From assembly GCA_017381035.1 (NCBI GenBank), contig JAFOCW010000008.1:1-33847 (forward strand): 33,847 bases of DNA, in the 5' to 3' direction. This stretch comes from Clostridia bacterium. Its GTDB lineage: Bacteria; Bacillota; Clostridia; Oscillospirales; Acutalibacteraceae. Each line of letters starts with the position of its first letter. Within the stretch, counting starts at the first letter, position 1. Positions 17,021 to 25,288 of this stretch are shown here, in pieces. The position numbers were made by a program, and so were the translations under genes. A model generated the notes under the pieces. The model saw nothing but the letters and a program-made list of their open reading frames with translations, made no database searches and was not told the origin of the DNA.

Positions 17021-18064
17021 TTATTTTTCGTAAATAATTTCACTAAACTTATCGGAATAGTGTATTTCGCCGTCTGCGGTAATCCACATAGCTTCTACCC
17101 CTTCAAGCGAATTTATGAAGGTTTTGCCTTCTTCAAGGGTCATATTAAACGTAGCGGTTGAAAGAGCATCGGCAAGGCCGCTGTCGGCACAGCAAACCGA
17201 AATAGAAATAAAATCGAATTTAGGCATTAAGGTTTCGGGGTCGATAATATGGTGGTAGTCTACCCCATCAACCGTATAAAATCTTTGGTACGTGCCCGAA
17301 GTTACAAAGGCTTGGCCTGCAAGTTCAACTTTTACAGGGTTTTCGCCATTGCCCGCAATATCCGACATTGAAACTGCGGTAATCCAGGGTGTGCCGTCGC
17401 CCTTGGGGCCGATTGTACGAATATTGCCGCCAATATTAAGGGTGTAATTTGTAATACCCTTTTCTTCTAAGGCTTTGGCAATTTGTTCGGTAGCATAACC
17501 CTTTGCAACTGCACCGACGTCAAGCGACATATTTTCGTCACTTAAGAAGACGGTGCTGTTTTCACGGTCGATTATTATATTGTTAATATCGGTGTGCTGT
17601 GCGGCGGCTTTAAGGTCTTCCATTGGCGGAAGCTTTGCGCCTTCGGCATCTTCGGAATACATATTTCTGTAATCGTGCCAGATAGAAAGCACGCTGCCTA
17701 ATGCAACATTGGTTTTGCCTTTTGTAGTTTTATAAAGTTCGATACAGTAATCAAGTAAATCAATTATTTTTTTATCTACCTTAACCGGCTCTTTACCCGC
17801 ATTTTTATTGATTGTGCGAATATTGTTTACGTCTTGGTAGGACTTATAAATATCGTAAAGCTTATTGTATTCTTCAAGCTGAGCTTCAATAAAATCGCAA
17901 TTTTTGTCGAATACTTCGGCATCAAATTCAAAACCGACAATGGTAGATGCCGTATCGAAATACTCAAGATAGGTTTCGGTGTATCGTTCCTTCTGGTTTG
18001 CGCAAGAGCAAAGGCACGACACTATTAAACTTATGAGCAAAACAGAGGAAACGATTCTTTTCAT
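17021..18064 (-). CDS. apbE: ApbE-family FAD:protein FMN transferase lipoprotein
   Basis: The 347-residue protein has a lipoprotein signal peptide (lipobox IVSC at Cys17 or LCSC at Cys21) and an ApbE domain. This enzyme uses FAD to attach FMN to Ser/Thr of extracytoplasmic flavoproteins. Visible signatures are LDVGAVAKGYATEQI (about 176–190), LNIGGNIRTIG (205–215), TSGTYQRF and HHIIDPETLMP (about 272–282), where the acidic and His residues bind Mg and flavin. Length is typical. It follows a double-repeat lipoprotein gene across a terminator-like hairpin, so that protein is a candidate target, though its acceptor motif is not standard. AAAAGGAAG precedes the ATG by eight bases. Confidence 0.93.
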   Translation of the reverse strand: MKRIVSSVLLISLIVSCLCSCANQKERYTETYLEYFDTASTIVGFEFDAEVFDKNCDFIEAQLEEYNKLYDIYKSYQDVNNIRTINKNAGKEPVKVDKKIIDLLDYCIELYKTTKGKTNVALGSVLSIWHDYRNMYSEDAEGAKLPPMEDLKAAAQHTDINNIIIDRENSTVFLSDENMSLDVGAVAKGYATEQIAKALEEKGITNYTLNIGGNIRTIGPKGDGTPWITAVSMSDIAGNGENPVKVELAGQAFVTSGTYQRFYTVDGVDYHHIIDPETLMPKFDFISISVCCADSGLADALSTATFNMTLEEGKTFINSLEGVEAMWITADGEIHYSDKFSEIIYEK

Positions 18065-18087
18065 TTTTTACACTTCCTTTTAAGAAA

Positions 18088-18114
18088 AAAAGAGGGGAAG
18101 ATTATTCCCCTCTT
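18088..18114 (-). terminator. Terminator or attenuator between lipoprotein gene and apbE
   Basis: The minus strand has an AGAGGGGA / TCCCCTCT stem with a seven-base loop and a T7 run, lying between the lipoprotein stop and the apbE ribosome binding site. I see no second promoter between them, so partial read-through is the likely way apbE is expressed at a lower level. Confidence 0.85.
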
Positions 18115-18136
18115 CTTGTTATAGCTTTAAGCTAAA

Positions 18137-19129
18137 TTATTTTGCAGCGTTAGCAAGAACGGTCTGATAGCCGGAAATCTGCATGGTGCAAACAGCAGCG
18201 AGGTCAGCATCGGTAGGACGCATATAACCGTCGTTACGTGTATCTGCAGTAGCGATAGCAGCGATTTCGTCTGCGGTCATGCCCTTTTCTGCAATGTAAT
18301 CGGTAAGGCTAGCAGCCTGAACATACCACTCTGCAATGCAGGTGCCTTCGGGGCTGAACTTAACCATGTTGTAATCTTCCTTAAGATTTCTCTTGGTGTC
18401 GGTGTACTTCTTGTCAGCAACAACGCCATCTTCGTCGAAGGTAACCTTGGGCTGAATTTCATCAACGATAGCAGCAAGAGTTTTGCCGTCAGCGTCAACT
18501 ACGATAGCACCGAAGGTAGAGTAAAGCTGAGCTTCTTCAGCCTTAGAACCGTCAACCTTGGTTTCAACGTCGAGACCGAGTTTGAAGGAATCTGCAGCAG
18601 CGGTGAAGGTCTTAGCCTGAGCGTCTTTGCAAGCAGCAACGAAAGCAGCCTTGAAAGCGGTGATGTCCATGGTGCAAGCAGCATAGAGGTCAGCGTCAAC
18701 AGCTACGTTGTGGCCGTTTTCTTCCTTGGTTTCGATAGCTTCGATGTCAGCTACAGTCTTACCAACCATTTTTTCTACAAATGCAGCAGCCTGTTCATAC
18801 CATTCTTTACCAATGGGAGAAGCGCCCTTCATGTTGTAGTCTTCTTTCTTTTCCTTCTTAGTGCGAACGTCTACCTTAGAAAGGTCTTCAACGTCGGAAG
18901 ACTTAACCTTGGTCTGTGCGCAGTCGAGGTCAGCAGCTACGATTTTGCCTTCAGCGTCGAGAACAACGGTAGCAACGGTAGCATCACACTGAGCAGTTTC
19001 GTCCTTAGAAGAATCGAGAGATACAGAAATGCCCATGCCGAGTTTGTACTCTGCTTCTTTAGCACCGCCGCAAGCAGCGAAGGTTGCTAACATAGCAATT
19101 GCGAGTACTAATGCGAGAATTTTTTTCAT
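18137..19129 (-). CDS. Lipoprotein with two FMN-bind-like repeats
   Basis: The 330-residue precursor has a signal peptide ending TFAACGG (Cys20). It is then built from two homologous halves, about 27–170 and 181–330. Each half has a strand block (VATVVLDAEGKIVAADLD and FGAIVVDADGKTLAAIVD), an EDYNM motif (96–100 and 251–255), an EWY helix (109–111 and 267–269), and DADL followed by ACTM or VCTM (145–154 and 307–316). The arrangement resembles FMN-binding domains of extracellular electron carriers. However, the usual S/T-GAT flavinylation site is replaced by (A/V)CT. Adjacent apbE supports a flavin link. The strong promoter, AAGGAG and Ala/Lys-rich composition suggest an abundant protein. A structural or small-molecule-binding role is also possible. 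Confidence 0.72.
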   Translation of the reverse strand: MKKILALVLAIAMLATFAACGGAKEAEYKLGMGISVSLDSSKDETAQCDATVATVVLDAEGKIVAADLDCAQTKVKSSDVEDLSKVDVRTKKEKKEDYNMKGASPIGKEWYEQAAAFVEKMVGKTVADIEAIETKEENGHNVAVDADLYAACTMDITAFKAAFVAACKDAQAKTFTAAADSFKLGLDVETKVDGSKAEEAQLYSTFGAIVVDADGKTLAAIVDEIQPKVTFDEDGVVADKKYTDTKRNLKEDYNMVKFSPEGTCIAEWYVQAASLTDYIAEKGMTADEIAAIATADTRNDGYMRPTDADLAAVCTMQISGYQTVLANAAK

Positions 19130-19189
19130 AACATTCTACTCCTTAAAGTAAAAAATATTCAAAGGACATTCCTGTCCTAAGTTAAAAGT

Positions 19190-19218
19190 ATTGTACACTA
19201 AAATCCTGATTTGGTCAA
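19190..19218 (-). promoter_or_regulatory. Promoter of the double-repeat lipoprotein gene
   Basis: On the minus strand TTGACC (19213–19218) and TACAAT (19190–19195) are 17 bases apart, with the -10 preceded by TG. The leader of about 55 bases holds a six-pair hairpin (AGGACA/TGTCCT, 19163–19178) near its 5' end, a plausible RNA-stabilising element. Confidence 0.82.
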
Positions 19219-19248
19219 TAGTTTTTTAGCAGGTTTGTTAAAAATCTA

Positions 19249-20667
19249 TCAATTTGCTTGCATAACTTTAATAGTATTGGTGTTTCCGCATATATTTAAT
19301 GGCGAACCGCCCACAATTACCACTGTATCACCCTTGTTTACAATTTCAATTTGCTTAGCACAATCAAGTGCATGGCGGAACAGTGCTTCTTCGCTTTCCT
19401 GGCTTAACGCAAGAACAGGGTGTACACCCCAAGAAAGTGAAAGCTGATGGAATGTTTTAAGTTCGGGAGTAGATGCAACAATGGGCTCGTTAGGCCTGAA
19501 TTTAGAAAGTCTGCGCGCAGTATGACCTGACTTTGTAACTGCAATTATAGCTTCGGCACCTAAATCACGCGCGGTTGTACAAGCCGCATCGCAAACGGCA
19601 TTTGCCGTGTCTTTTTCATTAACAAAGTTGCGGTTAGCAAACATATTCATATTTTTAGCGTCGGCTTCGGCCTGACGAACGATATTTGACATAACTTCCA
19701 CCACCCTTGCAGGATGGTCGCCCATTGCAGTTTCGCCCGAAAGCATAACTGCGCTGGTGCCGTCGAAAACGGCATTTGCAACGTCGGTAATTTCGGCACG
19801 GGTGGGGTTATATGAATGAACCATTGATTCGAGCATTTGGGTTGCGGTAATTACAATTTTACCTGCACCGTAGCAGGTCTTTATAAATCTTTTTTGAAGA
19901 CCGGGCAGTTTTTCAAATTCAATTTCAACACCCATATCGCCGCGCGCAACCATTATACCGTCAGATACTTCAAGTATTTCGTCGAAATGCTCTACACCTT
20001 CGGCATTTTCGATTTTAGAAATAATTTTTATAGCATGTCCGCCGTGGTAATTAAGGAAATTTCTAAGGTCTATAACATCTCTTTTAGTGCGAACAAAGGA
20101 TGCCGCAATATAGTCAACGTCATTTTCAACCGCGAATATAATGTCCGCCTTATCTTTTTCAGACAAATAAGGCATATCAAGATGTACGCCGGGAACGTTT
20201 ATGCTTTTACGGTTTTTAAGAACACCGCCAACCATAACCTTACATACAATGTCGGTATCGGTTACCGAGTCAACGCTTAACACCATACTTCCGTCATCTA
20301 TCTTTATTATATCCCCTGCGCTTAACAGTTTATTAAGACCTGCATAGTTTATGCTTACACGTTTATTATTTCCAAGGATATCGGTATTAGTAAGAATAAA
20401 TTCTGCACCTTCGGCCAGCTCTGCTTCTCCGTTTTCAAGGAGTCCCGTTCTGATTTCGGGGCCTTTTGTATCGAGCAGAATTGCCGCCGACATACAAAGC
20501 CTATCTCTTACCTTGCGGAAAAGTTCAATTGTTTCCTTGTGGCTTTCGTGGCTACCGTGGGAAAAGTTAAGACGACCTACGTTCATACCGCTTTTAAAAA
20601 GTTTTGTAATCATTTGCTCGTTGGAGCTTGCAGGCCCCAAGGTGCAGACGATTTTTGTTTTTCTCAT
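19249..20667 (-). CDS. pyk: Pyruvate kinase
   Basis: The 472-residue enzyme converts phosphoenolpyruvate and ADP to pyruvate and ATP in glycolysis. Conserved segments include TKIVCTLGPAS, GMNVGRLNFSHG, the active-site strand KIISKIENAEGV (catalytic Lys), GIMVARGDMGVE (metal Asp/Glu) and ITATQMLESM. The C-terminal phosphohistidine domain found in some Firmicutes enzymes is absent; the protein ends after the regulatory domain with GNTNTIKVMQAN. I chose the ATG at 20667, because a GTG three codons upstream overlaps the GGAAGG ribosome binding site. I see no clear terminator downstream. It is transcribed divergently from the aminotransferase. Confidence 0.97.
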   Translation of the reverse strand: MRKTKIVCTLGPASSNEQMITKLFKSGMNVGRLNFSHGSHESHKETIELFRKVRDRLCMSAAILLDTKGPEIRTGLLENGEAELAEGAEFILTNTDILGNNKRVSINYAGLNKLLSAGDIIKIDDGSMVLSVDSVTDTDIVCKVMVGGVLKNRKSINVPGVHLDMPYLSEKDKADIIFAVENDVDYIAASFVRTKRDVIDLRNFLNYHGGHAIKIISKIENAEGVEHFDEILEVSDGIMVARGDMGVEIEFEKLPGLQKRFIKTCYGAGKIVITATQMLESMVHSYNPTRAEITDVANAVFDGTSAVMLSGETAMGDHPARVVEVMSNIVRQAEADAKNMNMFANRNFVNEKDTANAVCDAACTTARDLGAEAIIAVTKSGHTARRLSKFRPNEPIVASTPELKTFHQLSLSWGVHPVLALSQESEEALFRHALDCAKQIEIVNKGDTVVIVGGSPLNICGNTNTIKVMQAN

Positions 20668-20707
20668 AAAAAACACCTTCCAAAAATCACAAATTTACGC
20701 ATTTTAT

Positions 20708-20735
20708 ATTGTAGCGCAAATATTAAATATTTCAA
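20708..20735 (-). promoter_or_regulatory. Pyruvate kinase promoter
   Basis: On the minus strand TTGAAA (20730–20735), a 16-base spacer and TACAAT (20708–20713) lie about 40 bases before the pyk ATG. The -35 is back-to-back with the -35 of the plus-strand promoter, ten bases away. Confidence 0.65.
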
Positions 20736-20745
20736 GTCAAAAGGG

Positions 20746-20774
20746 TTGACATTAACTTTCTTTAGTTTTATATT
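20746..20774 (+). promoter_or_regulatory. Promoter of the aminotransferase–maf operon
   Basis: TTGACA (20746–20751), a 17-base spacer and TATATT (20769–20774) are followed by AAGGAG at 20791 and the TTG start. The leader is short, about 25 bases. Confidence 0.82.
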
Positions 20775-20804
20775 TAAAACATATTAATTTAAGGAGTTTT
20801 TTTC

Positions 20805-21989
20805 TTGATAAATAAAAAAAATTTAAAGTTGGGCACCGAACGTTCGGCCATACGCGAGCTGTTCGAATACGGAAAAAAGCAAAAAGAGCTTTTAGGGGCC
20901 GACAAGGTATTTGATTTTAGCCTTGGCAACCCAAGCACCCCTGCCCCAAAAGAAATAGACGAAACTATTACCGATATTATAAAAAATGAAAGTTCCGTTT
21001 TAACCCACGGCTACACAAGTGCTGCAGGTCTGTTTGAGACCCGAAAAGCTATTGCAGGCTCTATTACAAACCGTTTTGGTGTTAAGGCTTCGCCCGAAGA
21101 AATTTACATTACCTGCGGTGCGGCGGCTGCACTTTGCACGGTCTTCGGTGCGCTTACAAAAGATAGCGACACCGAATTCATTGCCATTGCCCCCTATTTC
21201 CCCGAATATAAGGTTTTTGCTGAAGGTCAGGGCGCTAAATTCAAGGTTGTACCCGCCGAAACTAAGGACTTTCAAATTGATTTTGAAGCGCTCGGCAGGC
21301 TTATTAACGAAAACACTGCAGGCATTATAATAAATTCCCCCAACAACCCTTCGGGTACAATTTATTCAAAGGAAACTTTGGAAGAACTTTCCAGTATTTT
21401 AAGTGCAAAAGAAAAGGAATTTGGACACGCTATTTATATAATTGCAGACGAGCCGTACAGAGAACTTGTATACAACAATAAAAGCGTTCCCTATATTCCG
21501 TCTATTTATAACAATACTGTTGTTTGTTATTCTTACAGCAAGGCTTTATCGCTCCCCGGAGAAAGAATCGGTTACGTTTACGTGCCGTCTTTTTTGGAAA
21601 ATTCGGCAGAACTTTTTGCGGCGGTTGCAGGCGCAGGCAGAGCAATGGGTTACGTTTGCGCTCCTTCACTTATGCAAAAGGTTATTGCAAAATGTTTAGA
21701 CCTCCCCCCTAACCTTGAAGACTATAAGATTAACCGCGAAATACTTTATAACGGGCTTTCTGAGTTGGGCTATGAATGTGCATCGCCCGACGGCGCTTTT
21801 TACCTTTTCGTTAAAGCGCCAAACGGAGACGGAAATAAATTTTCAGAAATGGCAAAGCTTAAAAACCTTCTTATAGTACCGGGCGAAAGCTTTGGATGTA
21901 AAGAATTTGTAAGAATTTCTTACTGCGTAGATACAGAAACTGTTAAAGGCGCTCTGCCTTTATTTAAGGAGTTAATTGAAGAATGTTAG
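20805..21989 (+). CDS. PLP-dependent class I/II aminotransferase
   Basis: This 394-residue fold-type I aminotransferase is of the aspartate-aminotransferase class. The internal aldimine lysine is Lys246 in SYSKALSLPGERIGY. NNPSG is at 180–184, DEPYRE at 215–220, and the carboxylate-binding arginine appears in the C-terminal VRISYC. The N-terminal LGNPSTPAPKEI is typical of clostridial pyridoxal-phosphate aminotransferases, which act on aspartate, aromatic or other amino acids; specificity cannot be read. It starts at TTG, eight bases after AAGGAG, with no nearby alternative. Its stop overlaps maf by seven bases, indicating coupling. Confidence 0.9.
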   Translation: MINKKNLKLGTERSAIRELFEYGKKQKELLGADKVFDFSLGNPSTPAPKEIDETITDIIKNESSVLTHGYTSAAGLFETRKAIAGSITNRFGVKASPEEIYITCGAAAALCTVFGALTKDSDTEFIAIAPYFPEYKVFAEGQGAKFKVVPAETKDFQIDFEALGRLINENTAGIIINSPNNPSGTIYSKETLEELSSILSAKEKEFGHAIYIIADEPYRELVYNNKSVPYIPSIYNNTVVCYSYSKALSLPGERIGYVYVPSFLENSAELFAAVAGAGRAMGYVCAPSLMQKVIAKCLDLPPNLEDYKINREILYNGLSELGYECASPDGAFYLFVKAPNGDGNKFSEMAKLKNLLIVPGESFGCKEFVRISYCVDTETVKGALPLFKELIEEC

Positions 21990-22531
21990 TATTAGCATCA
22001 GCATCCCCCCGAAGACAAGAGCTTATTTCATTAATAAATGAAGACGTAATTATATGTCCGTCATCAGTAGATGAAAGCTATTCTACCGATGTTAATGCAG
22101 AAGCAGTACCCGAAATGCTTGCTGTAAGGAAGGCCTTGGACGTTTCAAAAAAACACCCGAACGACACGGTTATAGGCTGTGATACTTCGGTTATTATTGG
22201 AAACGAAATTTTAGGCAAACCTAAAGACAGTGAAGATGCAAAAAGAATGCTCAAACTGCTTTCGGGTAAAACGCACAAGGTAATTACGGGGTGTGCAATT
22301 TTTAAAGGCGGAAAGTCTGTAAGTTTTTCGGAAACAACCGAAGTTACCTTTTATGCTCTGACAGACAAAGATATTGAAGAATATATTTCCACAAACGAAC
22401 CGAACGACAAGGCAGGTGCTTACGGTATTCAGGGTAAGGGCTCGCTTTTAGTTAAGAAGATTGACGGCGACTACTTTAACGTTGTAGGTCTTCCTGTTGC
22501 AAGGCTTAACAAGGTTTTAAAAATGATATAA
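21983..22531 (+). CDS. maf: Maf-family nucleoside triphosphate pyrophosphatase
   Basis: The 182-residue protein hydrolyses non-canonical or certain canonical NTPs (often dTTP/UTP) and is linked to house-cleaning and septum formation. It has the P-loop-like LASASPRRQEL near the N-terminus, catalytic Asp67 in VIGCDTSVIIG, GKPKDSEDAKRML, and the C-terminal NEPNDKAGAYGIQGKGS. It overlaps the end of the aminotransferase gene by seven bases. Its ribosome binding site lies inside that gene (AAGGAG about 12 bases upstream). Length is standard. It is followed by a two-way terminator. Confidence 0.95.
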   Translation: MLVLASASPRRQELISLINEDVIICPSSVDESYSTDVNAEAVPEMLAVRKALDVSKKHPNDTVIGCDTSVIIGNEILGKPKDSEDAKRMLKLLSGKTHKVITGCAIFKGGKSVSFSETTEVTFYALTDKDIEEYISTNEPNDKAGAYGIQGKGSLLVKKIDGDYFNVVGLPVARLNKVLKMI

Positions 22532-22532
22532 A

Positions 22533-22561
22533 AAAAGCGATGTGCTGAGCACATCGCTTTT
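22533..22561. terminator. Bidirectional terminator between maf and pyrI
   Basis: An inverted repeat, AAAAGCGATGTGCT / AGCACATCGCTTTT (overall palindrome with a tiny loop), has A and T runs on both flanks. It sits between the convergent ends of maf and the pyr operon and would serve both strands. Confidence 0.92.
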
Positions 22562-22565
22562 AATT

Positions 22566-22988
22566 TTATTTTGCCTTAGATTCGCAGTAAATGCAACGGT
22601 AAACCATATTTTCGCTGTCGGTAAGCTTAAATACGTGGGGTAATTCCTGCTCTACCGAAGTTATACAACGCGGGTTTTTGCATTTAATTAAATCTTTAAT
22701 TTCTTTCGGTGCTTCAATTTTGGGAAGCTTGGTATTAACACCGTTTTTAATAACGTTAACGGTAATACCCGGGTCGAAATAACCTATAATATCAAGGTTA
22801 AGTTCAATTTCTGCATCTATTTTAATAATATCTTTTTTTCCGCCGGGCATTTTTCTGCTGTAAGCATTGTTTATAACTGCAACAAGGCAGTCGAGCTCGG
22901 CAAGACCGAGTGCCTTATAAAGCTCCATTCCCTTACCTGCTGTAATGTGGTCGAGAACAATTCCGTTTTCAATTGGGCTTATTGTCAT
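22566..22988 (-). CDS. pyrI: Aspartate carbamoyltransferase regulatory subunit
   Basis: This 140-residue PyrI binds allosteric nucleotides (CTP, ATP, UTP) and bridges PyrB trimers. The nucleotide-binding N-terminal domain includes DHITAGKGMELYKALGL. The C-terminal zinc domain has four cysteines (103, 108, 132, 135: CKNPRC and CIYC). It is slightly shorter than the ~153-residue Escherichia coli protein, mainly at the N-terminus. The ATG is immediately after the pyrB stop, with GGAGG inside the end of pyrB. PyrI is absent from Bacillus-type operons but common in Clostridia and Enterobacteria, so feedback control of ATCase is expected here. Confidence 0.95.
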   Translation of the reverse strand: MTISPIENGIVLDHITAGKGMELYKALGLAELDCLVAVINNAYSRKMPGGKKDIIKIDAEIELNLDIIGYFDPGITVNVIKNGVNTKLPKIEAPKEIKDLIKCKNPRCITSVEQELPHVFKLTDSENMVYRCIYCESKAK

Positions 22989-23903
22989 TTACTCTACCTC
23001 CAGAAGCTTTAAGATAAGGGCCATACGAATATATTTTCCGTTTTTAGCCTGTTCAAAATATTTTGCGCGGCAATCATTATCTACCGCAACGGAAATTTCG
23101 TTAACACGGGGCAGCGGATGAAGAATGCACATATCTTCCTTGGCGTTTTCCAGCTTTTCGGGAGTTAAAATATAGCTGTCTTTAAGACGAATATAGTCTT
23201 GCTCGTTGAAGAAGCGTTCACGCTGTACACGTGTCATATAAAGAATATCGAGCTCGCCCATAACTTCTTCTAAATTGGTGGTTTCAACAAACTCAATATT
23301 ATTCTTTTCAATAACTTCCTTAATTATATATTCGGGCAAGGTTAATTCTTTAGGTGAAATAAGTACAAACTTTACGTTCTTGTAACGGGAAAGCGCACCT
23401 ATTAAGGAATGAACAGTTCTGCCGAATTTAAGGTCGCCGCAAAAGCCTACTGTAAGATTATTAAAACGGCCCTTTTCACGATTAATTGTTAAAAGGTCGG
23501 TAAGCGTTTGTGTGGGGTGGTTGTGGCCGCCGTCGCCTGCATTAATAACGGGTATTCCTGCGTGCATAGATGCAACTAAGGGGGCGCCTTCTTTGGGGTG
23601 GCGCATTGCAATAATGTCGGCATAGTAGCCTACAACCTTAACTGTATCTGCCACGCTTTCGCCCTTAGCAGACGAAGAACTTTGCGCTTCGGAAAAGCCA
23701 AGCACGTTTCCGCCAAGCTCGTACATAGCCGCTTCAAAAGAAAGACGTGTACGGGTTGAAGGCTCGAAAAACAGGGTTGCAAGCTTTTTACCGTCGCACT
23801 TATGCGCGTATTTTTCGGGGTTTGCAATTATATCGTTTGCAACCGATACAAGCTCATCTATTTCCGAAGTGGTAAGGTCGAGAATATCAATTAAATTTCT
23901 CAT
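22989..23903 (-). CDS. pyrB: Aspartate carbamoyltransferase catalytic subunit
   Basis: The 304-residue enzyme joins carbamoyl phosphate to aspartate, the committed step of pyrimidine synthesis. Carbamoyl-phosphate motif FEPSTRTR is at residues 46–53, the SSSAKGES loop supplies the conserved Ser/Lys near 77–83, and HPTQ is at 129–132. PLPRVNEI near the C-terminus binds aspartate. It is directly followed by pyrI with no gap. AAAGGA lies before the ATG, 18 bases after the pyrE stop. Confidence 0.97.
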   Translation of the reverse strand: MRNLIDILDLTTSEIDELVSVANDIIANPEKYAHKCDGKKLATLFFEPSTRTRLSFEAAMYELGGNVLGFSEAQSSSSAKGESVADTVKVVGYYADIIAMRHPKEGAPLVASMHAGIPVINAGDGGHNHPTQTLTDLLTINREKGRFNNLTVGFCGDLKFGRTVHSLIGALSRYKNVKFVLISPKELTLPEYIIKEVIEKNNIEFVETTNLEEVMGELDILYMTRVQRERFFNEQDYIRLKDSYILTPEKLENAKEDMCILHPLPRVNEISVAVDNDCRAKYFEQAKNGKYIRMALILKLLEVE

Positions 23904-23921
23904 TGTGTAAAAGTCCTTTCT

Positions 23922-24578
23922 TTAGGCTTTTGCTCCGTTAACTTCAAGATATTTTTTTATACGGTCTACGTTTTCTTTGTTGGCTTCGTCTTCTTCAAGA
24001 TACTCAATAATATCGTATACGTCAACAACCGAGTACACAGGGAAGCCGAATTCTTCGCCGACTTCTGCCATAGCAGATTTTTCGGTTTTGCCTTTTTCCT
24101 TGCGGTCTACCATAACGAAGGTAGCGGCAACCTTTGTGCCCTTAAGGCCAGATAAGATTTCCATGCTTTCGCGAATTGCGGTACCTGCGGTAATAACGTC
24201 TTCAACAATTACAATTTCTTCGCCTTCAGTTGGCTTGTAACCAACGAAAACGCCGCCTTCGCCGTGGTCTTTTTCTTCCTTACGGTTGAAGAAGAAGGGC
24301 ACGTCAAGTCCGTTTTTGGCAAGAGCTACTGCAACAGATACTGCAATGGGAATACCCTTATAGGCAGGGCCGTAAAGAACGGTCTTTTTATTTCCTACCT
24401 TTTCAAAGTATGCTTTTGCATAAAACTCGCCGAGTTTGCAAATTTGTTCACCTGTTTTAATATCGCCCGCGTTTATAAAGTAAGGAATTTTTCTGCCCGA
24501 TTTAGCGGTAAAATCACCGAACTTTAATACGCCTGCAGACTCTAAAAACTGTATAAATTCTCTTTTATAGCCTTCCAT
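23922..24578 (-). CDS. pyrE: Orotate phosphoribosyltransferase
   Basis: The 218-residue enzyme makes orotidine 5'-phosphate from orotate and PRPP. The PRPP-binding loop IVEDVITAGTA is at about residues 124–134. The catalytic-loop Lys/His segment RKEEKDHGEGG is at 99–109. LYGPAYKGIPIA (68–79) is the usual substrate block. A charged C-terminal extension (EEDEANKENVDRIKKYLEV) follows the core. AAGGAG precedes the ATG by eight bases, 11 bases after pyrF. Confidence 0.96.
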   Translation of the reverse strand: MEGYKREFIQFLESAGVLKFGDFTAKSGRKIPYFINAGDIKTGEQICKLGEFYAKAYFEKVGNKKTVLYGPAYKGIPIAVSVAVALAKNGLDVPFFFNRKEEKDHGEGGVFVGYKPTEGEEIVIVEDVITAGTAIRESMEILSGLKGTKVAATFVMVDRKEKGKTEKSAMAEVGEEFGFPVYSVVDVYDIIEYLEEDEANKENVDRIKKYLEVNGAKA

Positions 24579-24589
24579 TTTAATTCTCC

Positions 24590-25288
24590 TTAATCAACAA
24601 ATTCTGCTACACAGCGTTCATAAGCGGCAACGGGGTCTGCTGCGGCTGTGATGGGACGGCCTACTACTATGTAGTCGGAGCCGATTTTCTTGGCTTCGGC
24701 CGGGGTCATAACTCGCTTTTGGTCGCCAATATCGCCGTCGGCAAAACGGACACCGGGGGTAACGGTTAAGAATTTTGCGCCGCAGGTATCGTGTACCTTG
24801 CCTGCTTCTAAGGGTGAGCAAACAACACCGTCGAGCCCTGCTTTAGCGGCATTTGATGCATAGTGCATAACAACCTTATCGATAGGTTCTTTAATTAACA
24901 GGTCGTTTTCCATACGCTCCTGGTCGGTAGAGGTAAGCTGAGTTACCGCAATAAGAAGGGGTCTGGTTCCGTCTTCACGGGTTAAGCCTTCAAGGGCGGC
25001 TTCCATCATGGAAATAGTGCCTGCTGCGTGAAGGTTTGTCATATCGACGTCAAGCTTTGACAGCACCGACATTGATTTTTTAACGGTATTGGGAATATCG
25101 TGAAGCTTTAAATCTAAGAAGATTTTGTGTCCCCTTGCCTTAATTTCCCTAACAATTTCGGGGCCTGCGGCATAGAAAAGCTCCATACCTATTTTAACGT
25201 AGGGCTTTCTGCCTTTAAACTTATCGAGAAAAGCCAAACATTCGTCTTTACCCGCAAAATCGCAAGCAATAATTACGTCTTTACCCAT
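24590..25288 (-). CDS. pyrF: Orotidine 5'-phosphate decarboxylase
   Basis: This 232-residue class I enzyme converts OMP to UMP. The catalytic tetrad region [11 protein letters not shown] (Asp59, Lys61, Asp64) is intact. CSPLEAG and IVVGRPIT mark the phosphate-binding end of the barrel. The ATG overlaps the pyrD stop by one base (TAATG), and GGAGGA sits just upstream inside pyrD, so translation is probably coupled. Confidence 0.97.
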   Translation of the reverse strand: MGKDVIIACDFAGKDECLAFLDKFKGRKPYVKIGMELFYAAGPEIVREIKARGHKIFLDLKLHDIPNTVKKSMSVLSKLDVDMTNLHAAGTISMMEAALEGLTREDGTRPLLIAVTQLTSTDQERMENDLLIKEPIDKVVMHYASNAAKAGLDGVVCSPLEAGKVHDTCGAKFLTVTPGVRFADGDIGDQKRVMTPAEAKKIGSDYIVVGRPITAAADPVAAYERCVAEFVD

